DNA from: Szabonella sp046295215
GTDB lineage: Bacteria > Pseudomonadota > Alphaproteobacteria > Rhodobacterales > Rhodobacteraceae
Length of the DNA: 64,000 bases
NCBI GenBank assembly: GCA_046295215.1
Contig: JBKBNP010000002.1
Coordinates: 1-64,000, forward strand
Direction: 5' to 3'
Shown: piece by piece, positions 43,878-53,730 of the stretch
Layout of the letters: each line of letters opens with the position of its first letter
Numbering within the stretch: position 1 is the first letter of the stretch
Notes under the pieces: generated by a model
The model's database searches: none
What the model was told of the DNA's origin: nothing
Seen by the model: the letters and a program-made list of their open reading frames with translations, nothing else
Program-made: the position numbers and the translations under genes

Positions 43878-44927
43878 ATGGCCACTGCGACCCTCTCCAT
43901 CGACCTCGACGCCATTGCCGCCAACTGGCGGGCATTGGACCGTGTCAGTGCCGCCGGAACGCAAACCGCTGCGGTCGTCAAGGCCGATGCCTATGGCCTT
44001 GGCCTCGCCCGGGTTGCCCGCACGCTGGCCCATGCCGGGGCGCGGCGATTTTTCGTTGCGGTGGCGGAAGAAGGCGCAGCCCTCCGCCAGATCCTTGGCC
44101 CGGGGCCACAGATCAGCGTCTTTTCTGGCCATATGGCCGGGGATACCGACATGATCCATGACCTCGACCTGACGCCGATGCTCAATTCCATCGATCAGGT
44201 CACGCGGCATTTCGAGGCGCTTCCGGGGCATCCCTTTGGCCTGCAACTCGATACCGGCATGAACCGGCTTGGCATGGAGGCCCCCGAATGGGAGGCTGTG
44301 GCGGGCGTCGTGCTGGAGGCGGGGCCGGAACTGCTGATGAGCCACCTTGCCTGCGCCGACGAACCCGCCCATCCGATGAACGCGGCGCAACTGGCCGAGT
44401 TTCGCGCCATGACCGATGGGTGCGGCGCCCCGCGCTCGCTGGCGGCCACGGGTGGTATCCTGCTGGGGCCGGACTATCATTTCGACCTGACACGCCCCGG
44501 CATCGGGCTTTACGGGGGCCGCCCTTTCGATGCGGCGCGCCCCGTCACGGCGCTGTCGCTGCCGGTGATCCAGACGCGCGAACTCGCCATCGGGGAAAGT
44601 GCCGGCTATGGCTGTTCCTGGGTCGCCGAGGCGCCAAGCCTGATCGCCACCGTCTCGGGTGGCTATGCGGACGGGCTGTCGCGGGCGCTGTCGAACCGCG
44701 CGGTGCTGTGGGCGGGAGAGGTTCCCTGCCCGCTGGTAGGGCGTGTTTCGATGGATCTCATTACCGTCGACATCAGCCATCTGGAGCAGGTGCCGCGCAG
44801 TCTCGACATTCTCGGGCCGCATCAGGGGGTGGATGACCTTGCCGATGCCGCCGACACCATCGGATATGAGATCCTGACCTCGCTCGGCCCGCGCTACCTG
44901 CGCCGTTATATCGAGGGTCAGGACTAG
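43878..44927 (+). CDS. alr: Alanine racemase
   Basis: PLP enzyme supplying D-alanine for peptidoglycan. The 349-residue protein has the PLP Lys35 in AVVKADAYGLGLARVARTL, MSHLACADEPAHPMN, the DLTRPGIGLYGG block and the second catalytic base Tyr in ESAGYGCSW, then VSGGYADGLSR and VGRVSMDLITVD. ATG 43878 is the family start; the frame is open upstream through the intergenic region. The gene stands alone between the hydrolase unit and a PqiA-like gene. Confidence 0.97.
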   Translation: MATATLSIDLDAIAANWRALDRVSAAGTQTAAVVKADAYGLGLARVARTLAHAGARRFFVAVAEEGAALRQILGPGPQISVFSGHMAGDTDMIHDLDLTPMLNSIDQVTRHFEALPGHPFGLQLDTGMNRLGMEAPEWEAVAGVVLEAGPELLMSHLACADEPAHPMNAAQLAEFRAMTDGCGAPRSLAATGGILLGPDYHFDLTRPGIGLYGGRPFDAARPVTALSLPVIQTRELAIGESAGYGCSWVAEAPSLIATVSGGYADGLSRALSNRAVLWAGEVPCPLVGRVSMDLITVDISHLEQVPRSLDILGPHQGVDDLADAADTIGYEILTSLGPRYLRRYIEGQD

Positions 44928-44993
44928 CGGGCAGGGCCGGGCTCCGATCTGTGTCGCGGGTCCGGGATGTGAGCTTTGCCCATGGGGTGCCGG

Positions 44994-45434
44994 ATGCGGA
45001 TTATCCTGTTTCTCGCCAATCTTGCGCTGCTGATCCTGTTTCCGCTGGCCTGGTCCCAGCCGCTTGTGCGGTCCGGGCTCGACCTGCCCTTTTTCGGGCT
45101 TCAGGAAATCTCGATCCTGTCGGGCATCTCGACGCTCTGGCGCGGGGATCCGGCACTTGCGGTCGTGATTGCCGCATTTGCCGTGGTCGCCCCCTATGCC
45201 AAGACTGTGGCCCTTGCGCTGCTGCATCTCGGCATCCTGCCGGGGCGCTTCCTGCCTGCCCTGCAACTTCTGGGAAAGCTCGCCATGGCCGATATTTTCC
45301 TGATCGCGCTTTATATCGTCATTGCAAAGGGCGTATTCCTCGCCCGGATCGAGACCGCACCGGGGCTTTACCTCTTCACCGGCTGTGTCTTGCTGTCGCT
45401 TTGCCTGTCACTTCTGGGGCGACGGGTGCGCTAG
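44994..45434 (+). CDS. PqiA-like membrane protein
   Basis: A small (146-residue) inner-membrane protein with about four hydrophobic segments. IILFLANLALLILFPLAW, the motif FFGLQEISILSGISTLWRGD, AAFAVVAPYAKTVALALLHL and LLGKLAMADIFLIALYIVIAKG match one half of paraquat-inducible protein A domains, which occur in envelope lipid transport systems. The start is uncertain: ATG 44994 (MRIILFL) is chosen over ATG 44982. Its end overlaps by 4 bases the convergent frameshifted gene at 45431. Confidence 0.75.
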   Translation: MRIILFLANLALLILFPLAWSQPLVRSGLDLPFFGLQEISILSGISTLWRGDPALAVVIAAFAVVAPYAKTVALALLHLGILPGRFLPALQLLGKLAMADIFLIALYIVIAKGVFLARIETAPGLYLFTGCVLLSLCLSLLGRRVR

Positions 45435-46119
45435 CCGGGTTGCGGGGCGTTGCGGAAGGCGTTGATCGCCGCAAGGCAATCGTCGGAAAGGAAGGGCGGC
45501 GGGTCGGCATCGCCGGGGCGCAGCGGCTTTGTCAGGCTGGTCGCATCGGTGAAATCCACCGCATCCGTATCGAACTGTTCCAGAAGCTTGCGCGCCCGGT
45601 CCGAGCAGAGCGTGCGCCCGATCATCGGCCAGATTGCCAGAAAATCCGGCCTCTCCTTCGGCAATTCCCGAATGGCGAGATCATAGCGGAACCCCGGCGC
45701 ATAGCGTCGATACCCACAGCCCGGGCAGAGCGACAACAGCCGCAGGCCGGTGTCAGGCCCCGGCACGCCGCAACAGCCCGTCACCCGGATCTCGTGATAC
45801 CCGTCGATCAGACCACCGTTGCGCATCCGGACCGGCGCGGGCAGATCGGTCCAGCCCGTAGGCCCCGCCTCCGCCATCGCGTCCCGCAACCGCGTGCTGA
45901 CCAGAAAGGACGAGGAGTTGATGCAGAAATAGAGGTCGAGCCCCGCCACCATCCGGCGCTGCGGTGCCGCCGTTCGACGTAATTGACAACCGACCAGTCG
46001 CGCTTGCTGCGGATATGGTCAGGGTCCAGCCGACAGTCGATGACGATCTGGTCGGACGGCTCGTCACCGACATCGACCAGACGACCCTGAGGGAGTTGGT
46101 TGCTCATGGCCCAGAGCAT
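45431..46119 (-). pseudogene. Frameshifted gene for a Cys-motif protein (possible immunity-type family)
   Basis: Two frames belong together. From ATG 46119, with GGAGGA 7 bases upstream, MLWAMSNQLPQGRLVDVGDE...IDCRLDPDHIRSKRDWSVVNYVE is read. Near 45955-45985 the frame must change (indel of 3n+2) to continue as MVAGLDLYFCINSSSFLVSTRLRDAMAEAGPTGW... to 45431. The joined product would be about 225 residues. It has CCGV and CPGCG, and two similar blocks (FLVSTRLRDAMAEAG and TLCSDRARKLLEQF). This recalls the double-CXXCG / imm11-type immunity families, but I cannot confirm it. A sequencing error is possible. A transposase remnant and a truncated ORF lie next to it. Confidence 0.6.
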
Positions 46120-46201
46120 TTTGGTTCCTCCGTTTCAGGTCAGTCAATTGTGATCTTGTCGCGGTTTGGTGCCGCTCCTTTGATCACTGAATGTGCAGCA
46201 A

Positions 46202-46351
46202 ATGAGACAAGCTATGGGCACAGGGAGAACGGATGAATTTCGCAAGGATGCGGTGCGGATCGCACTGGCCAGCGGGCTTTCACGGTGTCAGGTCGCCGAC
46301 GATCTTGGGATCGCATGTCGACCTTGAACAAGTGGGTGACGGCTCACCACC
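46202..46351 (+). mobile_element. IS3-type transposase orfA remnant
   Basis: The frame from ATG 46202 reads MRQAMGTGRTDEFRKDAVRIA, LASGLSRCQVADDLGIA, then stops; after a one-base deletion it continues in another frame as MSTLNKWVTAHH. This is the start of an IS3-family OrfA helix-turn-helix protein (xxEFRxDAVRIAxxSGLSxxQVAxDLGIGxSTLNKWV). The match ends abruptly near 46351, so most of orfA, all of orfB and the right end are missing. The element is dead. Its left end probably lies between 46140 and 46201, but the terminal repeat could not be defined. Confidence 0.65.
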
Positions 46352-46612
46352 CCCGATGAACAGCCCCCGTCCGCGCAGGCCATGGGCATGCATCAGCCCG
46401 GGCAACCCGTCGAAAACCGACCCGTCGAGAAAGGCGAAATGCGGACCCCGGTGATGGGTCAGCGCCTCGCGCAGAACAACCTCTGTCGGGCTGTCGATGG
46501 ACTCAAAAGGGCGTCCGGACGCGACGTCATCGGCCGACACCGCGCGGCAAGGCATATGAGAGAAACCCACAAACCAATCCTTGCACCACGATCCTTCGCG
46601 AATCTTAACCAC
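46280..46612 (-). pseudogene. Unidentified ORF truncated at the IS remnant
   Basis: An open frame from GTG 46612 (VVKIREGSWCKDWFVGFSH; a later ATG at 46555 is possible) through SIDSPTEVVLREALTHHRGPHF and DGLPGLMHAHGLRGRGLFIGGG to about 46352. There the sequence joins the antisense of the IS remnant, and the last roughly 24 codons are IS-derived. I do not recognise the family. The reading frame looks genuine up to the junction, so this is probably the 5' part of a gene whose 3' end was lost with the IS event. It is oriented with the frameshifted gene at 45431-46119. Confidence 0.45.
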
Positions 46613-46716
46613 TTCAACAAAGGGTTATAGAGACAGGACAAACCCCCTCAACACATCCGTCGGCTGCGGGGCGCAGCAGCTCTTGCGCCTGCGCCGGTTG
46701 CATAGCATCAAGGGGC

Positions 46717-48075
<1,359 letters not shown>

Positions 48076-48097
48076 CCGGCCCAAGAAGGAGCGTCGA

Positions 48098-48709
48098 ATG
48101 GAAGGCTTTACCCTTGTGGATGGCGTGGTGGCGCTGGTCATCGTGCTTTCGGCGGTGCTGGCCTATTCGCGCGGTCTGGTGCGCGAGAGTCTTGCGATCG
48201 CGGGCTGGATCGGGGCCGCGGTGCTGGCCTATGTCTTTGCAGCCCAGGTGCAGCCACTGGTCAAGGAGATCCCGATGGTCGGGGGGTTCCTGCAGGACAG
48301 TTGTGAACTTTCCGTGATCGCGGCCTTCGCGCTGGTCTTTGCCGTGGGTCTGGTGATTGCCGCGCTTTTCTCGCCACTGCTGTCCTCCATGGTGCAACGG
48401 TCCATTCTGGGCGGGCTCGATCAGGGCCTCGGCTTCCTCTTCGGCGTGGTGCGGGGCGTGTTGCTGGTCGCGGTGGCCTTCATCGTCTATGACCGGGCGG
48501 TTGCGGCCGACACCATCCCGATGGTGGACAATTCCCGCTCCGCCAAGGTGTTCGCCTCCTTCCAGACCAATATTGACGAAACCATCCCCTCTGACGCCCC
48601 CGGCTGGATCGTCGCGCGCTACGAGGCTCTGACCAATTTCTGTCAGGGGCCTGCCGTCCCAGTCGCGCCGGCAACACCGGACGCTCCCGCCGCCCCTGCG
48701 GGGAACTGA
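48098..48709 (+). CDS. CvpA family membrane protein
   Basis: A 203-residue inner-membrane protein of the CvpA family. Hydrophobic segments are GFTLVDGVVALVIVLSAVLAYSRGLVRE, then IAGWIGAAVLAYVFA, AAFALVFAVGLVIAALFS and the characteristic GGLDQGLGFLFGVVRGVLLVAVAFIV. It ends in a Pro/Ala-rich tail (VAPATPDAPAAPAGN). Its position directly upstream of purF matches E. coli, where cvpA-purF is an operon; the family has links to colicin V export and envelope stress. ATG 48098 follows AAGGAGC. Confidence 0.93.
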   Translation: MEGFTLVDGVVALVIVLSAVLAYSRGLVRESLAIAGWIGAAVLAYVFAAQVQPLVKEIPMVGGFLQDSCELSVIAAFALVFAVGLVIAALFSPLLSSMVQRSILGGLDQGLGFLFGVVRGVLLVAVAFIVYDRAVAADTIPMVDNSRSAKVFASFQTNIDETIPSDAPGWIVARYEALTNFCQGPAVPVAPATPDAPAAPAGN

Positions 48710-48823
48710 TCCGGCGCAGAGGCAGCGCCGCCGTCTCGACGCGGCGGCGCTTCCTTGCGTGACACTCCCGTGACTTCGGACTAAAGGAAGGGCATGCCCT
48801 GCCCCCCGGATTCGGAGCCAGCC

Positions 48824-50284
48824 ATGCAGCCCTTCCTCTCGCACCCGTTCGACGACGACAAGCTGCATGAGGAATGTGGCGTGTTCGGCGTGGTCGGCGT
48901 CACGGATGCCGCGAATTTCGTGGCCCTCGGGCTCCATGCGCTCCAGCATCGCGGGCAGGAGGCGGGCGGCATCGTCTCGCATGACCCCGAACAGGGGTTC
49001 AACTCCGCCCGCCGCTTCGGCTATGTGCGCGACAATTTCACCAAGGCGAGCCTGATGGAAACCCTGCCGGGGCCGCTGGCCATCGGTCATGTGCGCTATT
49101 CCACCGCGGGCTCCAAGGGAGCCACCGCGATCCGCGACGTGCAGCCTTTCTTCGGCGAGTTTTCCATGGGCGGCTGCGCCATCGCCCACAATGGCAACCT
49201 GACCAATGCCCGCGCCCTGCGACGTGAACTGATCGAGCGCGGCTCGATCTTCCAGTCCTCATCGGACAGCGAGTGCATCATCCACCTGATGGCGCGCTCG
49301 ATCCAGAAAAACATCTCCGAACGCATCAAGGACGCGCTGCGCCGGGTCGAAGGCGCGTTCTCCATCGTCGCCATGACCCGGACCAAGCTGATCGGCGTGC
49401 GCGATCCCCTTGGCGTGCGTCCGCTGGTTCTGGGCAAGATCGGCGATGGCTGGGCGCTGAGTTCGGAAACCTGTGGTCTCGACATCATCGGTGCCGATTT
49501 CGTGCGCGAGATCGAACCGGGCGAAATGGTGGTGATCGATGACAAGGGTATCAATTCCACCCGCCCCTTCGGTCCGCAACCCTCGCGCTTCTGCATCTTC
49601 GAACATGTGTATTTCTCGCGCCCCGACAGCATCCTTGGCGGCCGCTCGGTCTATGAAACCCGGCGCCAGATCGGGGTGGAACTGGCCAAGGAAAGCCCGG
49701 TTGATGCCGATCTGGTCTGCCCGGTCCCCGACAGCGGCACCCCCGCCGCCATCGGCTATGCGGCGCAATCGGGCATCCCCTACGGCATGGGCATCATCCG
49801 CAACCAGTATATGGGCCGCACCTTCATCGAGCCGACCGAACAGATCCGCAATATGGGCGTGCGGCTGAAGCTGAACGTCAACCGCGCGCTCATTCGCGGC
49901 AAGCGGGTGATCCTTGTGGACGACTCGGTTGTGCGCGGCACCACCAGCCGCAAGATCAAGGACATGATCATCGATGCCGGTGCTGCCGAGGTGCATTTCC
50001 GCATCGCCTCCCCCCCCACCGCCTGGCCCTGTTTCTACGGCGTCGACACACCCGAACGCGGCAAACTGCTGGCTGCCAATATGTCCGAAGAGGAAATGCG
50101 CGACTGGATCGGCGTGGACAGCCTGAAATTCGTCTCGCTCGACGGTCTCTACCGCGCGGCAGGCGTGGCACAGGGCCGCGATCCGAAAGCGCCGAGCTAT
50201 TGCGATGCCTGTTTCTCGGGGGAATATCCCGTCGTCCCCTCCGACATGATCGAGGGCGGCTTCGAGATGAAAGCCGCCGAATAG
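48824..50284 (+). CDS. purF: Amidophosphoribosyltransferase PurF
   Basis: First committed step of purine synthesis, PRPP plus glutamine to phosphoribosylamine. The 486-residue protein starts with a short leader, then the processed N-terminal nucleophile Cys18 in EECGVFGVVG. The class II glutamine amidotransferase domain follows (HRGQEAGGI, GHVRYSTAGS, AHNGNLTNA), then the PRPP-binding loop VILVDDSVVRGTTSRKI. C-terminal YCDACFSGEYPV is typical. ATG 48824 matches the family length; an in-frame ATG at 48794 has a stronger-looking ribosome site (AAAGGAAGGGC), so a 10-residue-longer form is possible. Confidence 0.97.
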   Translation: MQPFLSHPFDDDKLHEECGVFGVVGVTDAANFVALGLHALQHRGQEAGGIVSHDPEQGFNSARRFGYVRDNFTKASLMETLPGPLAIGHVRYSTAGSKGATAIRDVQPFFGEFSMGGCAIAHNGNLTNARALRRELIERGSIFQSSSDSECIIHLMARSIQKNISERIKDALRRVEGAFSIVAMTRTKLIGVRDPLGVRPLVLGKIGDGWALSSETCGLDIIGADFVREIEPGEMVVIDDKGINSTRPFGPQPSRFCIFEHVYFSRPDSILGGRSVYETRRQIGVELAKESPVDADLVCPVPDSGTPAAIGYAAQSGIPYGMGIIRNQYMGRTFIEPTEQIRNMGVRLKLNVNRALIRGKRVILVDDSVVRGTTSRKIKDMIIDAGAAEVHFRIASPPTAWPCFYGVDTPERGKLLAANMSEEEMRDWIGVDSLKFVSLDGLYRAAGVAQGRDPKAPSYCDACFSGEYPVVPSDMIEGGFEMKAAE

Positions 50285-50290
50285 CCCGCC

Positions 50291-50343
50291 CCTTTTTCTG
50301 TCGATAAATATCCCACGGGGGTCCGGGGGTGTGAAACCCCCGG
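50291..50343 (+). repeat. Interspersed repeat family 2, copy 1, downstream of purF
   Basis: Head CTTTTTCTGTCGATAAATA followed by TCCCACGGGGG, then a hairpin CCGGGGGT-GTGAA-ACCCCCGG (50323-50343). It lies between purF and the SDR gene and could end the purF transcript. A second copy, inverted, lies at 53.7 kb. Confidence 0.75.
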
Positions 50344-50371
50344 CTCCGCCGGGCTGCTGCCGGAGACCGCC

Positions 50372-51022
50372 ATGACCAGATCCCTCGCCCTCATCACCGG
50401 CGCCTCGCGCGGCCTCGGTGCCGCCCTTGCCGCAGAACTTGCCGCGCGCGGCTGGCATGTGGTCGCCGTCGCCCGCACCACCGGCGCGCTGGAGGAACTG
50501 GATGACCACGTGAAATCGGCGGGCGGCCCCGGCGGCCTGACGCTGGCCCCGATGGATGTCACGAACGAGGACGCGATGCGCCATCTCTGCCGGTCCGTGC
50601 ATGACCGCTGGGGCAGGCTCGACCTCTGGGCCCACACCGCCATCCATGCCGCCCCGCTTGCCCCGGCGGGCCATGTCGACGGCAAGGATCTGGACAAATC
50701 CATCGCCTGCAACCTGCGCGCGACGGCTCATCTGATCCCGATGGTGGAACCCTTGTTGCGGGCCAAGGCGGGCCAGGCGCTGTTCTTCGACGATCCCTGC
50801 GGTGGCAGTCCCTTTTTCGGTGCCTATGGCGCGACCAAGGCCGCACAGATTGCGCTTGCGCGGTCCTGGGCGGCGGAAACGCATCGCACCGGGCCGAGGG
50901 TCACGATCCTGACGCCACAGCCCATGCCGACCGCGACCCGCGCCCGGTTCTTTCCGGGGGAGGATCGCAGCGCGCTTGCCGAGCCTGCGGCCGAGGCGGC
51001 GCGGCTGCTCGATCTGCCCTGA
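50372..51022 (+). CDS. SDR-family oxidoreductase
   Basis: A 216-residue short-chain dehydrogenase/reductase. The NAD(P) motif TGASRGLGAALAAELAARG is near the N-terminus, with Arg (VAVARTTG) after beta-2 favouring NADP. DVTNEDAMRHLC and the active-site YGATKAAQIALARSW (Y-x3-K) are present. The catalytic Ser region reads FFDDPCGGSPFFGAYG. The usual NAG motif is altered (AHTAIHAAP). Substrate unknown. It lies between two different interspersed repeats and is not obviously in an operon. Confidence 0.85.
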   Translation: MTRSLALITGASRGLGAALAAELAARGWHVVAVARTTGALEELDDHVKSAGGPGGLTLAPMDVTNEDAMRHLCRSVHDRWGRLDLWAHTAIHAAPLAPAGHVDGKDLDKSIACNLRATAHLIPMVEPLLRAKAGQALFFDDPCGGSPFFGAYGATKAAQIALARSWAAETHRTGPRVTILTPQPMPTATRARFFPGEDRSALAEPAAEAARLLDLP

Positions 51023-51042
51023 TCCGCGCATCCCCGGTGTCA

Positions 51043-51086
51043 GGAGCCTCCGGCGGAGGTATTTGTGCCAAGATGAAAGAGCGGCG
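51043..51086 (+). repeat. Interspersed repeat family 1, copy F
   Basis: GCCTCCGGCGGAGGTATTT followed by GTGCCAAGATGAAAGAGCGG lies between the SDR and LysR genes. GCCTCCGGCGGAGG is palindromic and is shared with copy C in soxD. Confidence 0.85.
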
Positions 51087-51140
51087 TCTTTTCCCGATCT
51101 GGCCACCGGGGCAGCAATCGGGTGGCGATGAGGGGCAGCC

Positions 51141-51992
51141 ATGCAGTCGGACTGGATCGAGACCTTTCTGGACCTTGCAGAAACGCGCAGCTTCAATCGC
51201 AGCGCCGAGCGGCTCGGGCTGACACAATCCACCGTGTCGGGCCGGATTGCGGCACTGGAAGCGGAGATCGGCGCGCGGCTGTTCAGCCGGTCGCGGGCGG
51301 GCACGGATCTGACCACCGAGGGGCTGAAATTCCTGCCCCACGCCCGCGCGATCCGTCATGCCCATGCCGAGGCCCGCGCAGCCGTAACGCCGATCGGCGA
51401 GGCTGCGGTGCATATCCGGCTGGGCATCCAGAGCGATCTGGCCCCCCCGCTTGTCGGCCCCTGGATGGAGCGGTTGCGCGAAAGGCTGCCCGAATGCAGC
51501 TTTTATCTGGAGCCGGATTTCTCGGCGCAGATGTGCCGGGATCTGTCGACCGGGGCGCTGGATTTTGCAGTGCTTTACACGCCGCATCCGGGGCCGGACC
51601 TGCATTTCACCTCTCTGGGAGAGGCGCGATACAGGTTGATTTCATCAGATGCCGACAGCGTGGCGGCGCTGAATCCCCGGACCGCGATCCGCGCCAATTT
51701 CGCACCCGCCTTCGAAATGGCGCATCGTGCAGCCCTGCCCCGGATGGCCGAAGCCCCGGTGGCCGCGGGCCAGACGGCGACGATCCTGAGCCTTCTGTCG
51801 CGTCTGGGCGGGTCCGCCTATGTGCTGGAGGACAGCGCCGCCGACCTTCTGGCGACGGGGCGGTTCCGGTTCGTGGCCGATGCCCCGATCATCGGCCAGC
51901 CGATCCATGCCGCCACCCACCTCAAGAACCGCACCAAACCGATGTTCCGCACGCTGCTCCGGGCCGCGCAATCGGTGCTGGCGCGGGAATGA
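51141..51992 (+). CDS. LysR-family transcriptional regulator
   Basis: A 283-residue regulator. The N-terminal winged helix-turn-helix is clear: WIETFLDLAETRSFNRSAERLGLTQSTVSGRI, AALEAEIGARLFSRSR, TTEGLKFLPHARAI. The C-terminal part is a periplasmic-binding-like effector domain with LGIQSDLAPPLVGPWMERLRERLPEC and LSLLSRLGGSAYVLED. It is convergent with the alcohol dehydrogenase gene (6 bases between stops), so regulation of that gene is not implied by the usual divergent layout. Target and effector unknown. Confidence 0.94.
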   Translation: MQSDWIETFLDLAETRSFNRSAERLGLTQSTVSGRIAALEAEIGARLFSRSRAGTDLTTEGLKFLPHARAIRHAHAEARAAVTPIGEAAVHIRLGIQSDLAPPLVGPWMERLRERLPECSFYLEPDFSAQMCRDLSTGALDFAVLYTPHPGPDLHFTSLGEARYRLISSDADSVAALNPRTAIRANFAPAFEMAHRAALPRMAEAPVAAGQTATILSLLSRLGGSAYVLEDSAADLLATGRFRFVADAPIIGQPIHAATHLKNRTKPMFRTLLRAAQSVLARE

Positions 51993-51998
51993 GCCTGC

Positions 51999-53036
51999 CT
52001 AGCTGAGAAAGTCGGAAATCACGGCGACACCGGGCGGGGTCGGTCCGTTGAAAGCCCTGAGTTCCGCCGAGGCCCCGGACAGCCCGATTTCCCGCGCGAT
52101 CAGGGGCGACATGTCCACCGCCCCCCGCGTGATGAGGTCCAGCAGCGACGGGTAGCGCCAGCTCGGCATCCCGCGCGTGCCGAACAGGGCGAGGTTCTTC
52201 ATGTAGACCGCGTTCATGTTGATCTGCATATGCGCGGTATGGCCCACCGGCATGCCGACCTGCACATGGCGGCCCAGCGGGCGCAGACATTCGATGGATC
52301 CGTTGGTCGTGGCCTCGATCCCCAGCGCCTCCATGCTGACATGCGCGCCGCCCTTGGTGATCTCGATGATTTTGGCCGCGACATCGCCCTCGCGCGCGTC
52401 GAGGGCATGTTCGGCCCCGAGCCCGAGCGCATGGGTCAGCTTTTCCGGCACCACATCGACCACGATCACCCGCGCGCCCAGCGCGCGCGCAAGGATCAGC
52501 GCCGAAAGCCCGATGCCGCCCGTGCCGTGGATGGCGAGCCACTCGCCCGCCTGCACCGCCGCCCGCCCCGTCAGCGCGTGCCATGCGGTCGTGACCCGGC
52601 AGCCCAGCCCGGCCGCCACCACCGGCGTCATGTCCTCGGGCAGGCGGGCGAGGTTATGGGCGAAGGGAACCGAGACATATTCGGCGAAGGCCCCCGGCTC
52701 GATGAAACCCGGCAGGCGCTGGGATTTGCAGATGTTCTGATTGCCCGACTGGCAATCCGGGCAGGTGCCGCAGGCGAGGATGAAGGGAGCGACCAGCCGG
52801 TCGCCCTTCTGCCATTTCGACAGGGGGCCAGCCTCCACCACCTCGCCGCAATATTCATGGCCCTGGATCTGGCCGGGTTTGACGCGGGGATGTTCGCCCG
52901 ACCAGCCATGCCAGTCGGACCGGCAGACGCCGCAGGCGAGCGTTTTCAGCACCACGCCATCGGCCTCGCAGGCCGGATCGGGCACATCTTCCAGCGACAG
53001 ATCGGCGTTGTAGTCCCGCAAGACGGCTGCGCGCAT
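51999..53036 (-). CDS. Zinc-dependent alcohol dehydrogenase family protein
   Basis: A 345-residue medium-chain dehydrogenase. Catalytic zinc ligands are Cys in LACGVCRSDWHGW, the His-Glu of GHEYCGEVVEAG and Cys in GLGCRVTTAWHAL. The structural zinc Cys are in CGTCPDCQSGNQNIC. The nucleotide fold is HGTGGIGLSALILARALGARVIVVD (Asp at the end favours NAD). ATG 53036 (MRAAVLRDYNADLSLEDV) is the family start, after AGGGGAGAAAAACCG. Substrate cannot be fixed. Overall it resembles alcohol and secondary-alcohol/glycol dehydrogenases rather than class III formaldehyde dehydrogenase. Confidence 0.9.
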   Translation of the reverse strand: MRAAVLRDYNADLSLEDVPDPACEADGVVLKTLACGVCRSDWHGWSGEHPRVKPGQIQGHEYCGEVVEAGPLSKWQKGDRLVAPFILACGTCPDCQSGNQNICKSQRLPGFIEPGAFAEYVSVPFAHNLARLPEDMTPVVAAGLGCRVTTAWHALTGRAAVQAGEWLAIHGTGGIGLSALILARALGARVIVVDVVPEKLTHALGLGAEHALDAREGDVAAKIIEITKGGAHVSMEALGIEATTNGSIECLRPLGRHVQVGMPVGHTAHMQINMNAVYMKNLALFGTRGMPSWRYPSLLDLITRGAVDMSPLIAREIGLSGASAELRAFNGPTPPGVAVISDFLS

Positions 53037-53208
53037 CGGTTTTTCTCCCCTTTGGTCGCGGCCATGAAGGGTCATCGGGGCGGCAGGGTCAAGTGCTGCC
53101 CGGACAAAGGCCATATCCGGGGGTCGGATTCGCCGCCCGATGGAGGCCATGCCTTGCCCCTGCCGGCTGTTGGCCTAGGATGCTGTCTGCAGCAGGAAAG
53201 ACATTGGC

Positions 53209-53640
53209 ATGGCCGGGCAACTCCATCTTCTGAAACTTTGCGTGGGCGCGGACAGCGTCGAGGATCTGGAAGGCTGGCAGCAAGGCCAGCGCCACCGCTG
53301 GCCCGACGAAGCCGCGGTGCATGTCACCCGGATGTGGCCGAAACGCGAGGGGGAACTGCTGTCGGGGGGAAGCCTTTACTGGGTCATCAAGGGGGTCGTG
53401 CTGGCGCGCCAGCGGCTGATGCGGCTGGAGGAGGTGATCGGCGCAGATGGCATCCGTCGCTGTGCGCTGGTGCTGGACCGGCAGGTGATCCGCACCGAGG
53501 CCGCCGCCCGCCGCCCGTTTCAGGGCTGGCGCTATCTGCCGGGGACCGAGGCGCCGCGTGACCTGCCAAAGGGGCGCGAGCGGGAAAGCGTTCTGCCGGA
53601 GGATCTGGCGCGCGCGCTGGCCGAGATCGGGTTGCGCTGA
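53209..53640 (+). CDS. DUF1489 family protein
   Basis: A 143-residue conserved alphaproteobacterial protein of unknown function. It shows the family blocks LHLLKLCVGADSVEDLEGWQ, VTRMWPKREGELLSGGSLYWVIKGVVLARQR and EVIGADGIRRCALVLD, then RRPFQGWRYL. No catalytic motif or signal peptide is evident. It is convergent with hisG; a repeat with hairpins lies between. Confidence 0.9.
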   Translation: MAGQLHLLKLCVGADSVEDLEGWQQGQRHRWPDEAAVHVTRMWPKREGELLSGGSLYWVIKGVVLARQRLMRLEEVIGADGIRRCALVLDRQVIRTEAAARRPFQGWRYLPGTEAPRDLPKGRERESVLPEDLARALAEIGLR

Positions 53641-53656
53641 CGGCTCGCGGCGCAAA

Positions 53657-53730
53657 GGGGGCCCGGCCCCCCTCTTGGCCTTGCGGCCAATTCACCCCCC
53701 GGGATATTTCCGGACAGAAAAAGGGGGGTG
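53657..53730 (-). repeat. Interspersed repeat family 2, copy 2, between DUF1489 gene and hisG
   Basis: Minus-strand head CCTTTTTCTGTCCGGAAATA followed by TCCCGGGGGG, then two stems: TTGGCC-TTGC-GGCCAA (53675-53690) and a GGGGGCC/GGCCCCC stem (53657-53671). It fills the gap between the two convergent stops and probably terminates both genes. Confidence 0.75.
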
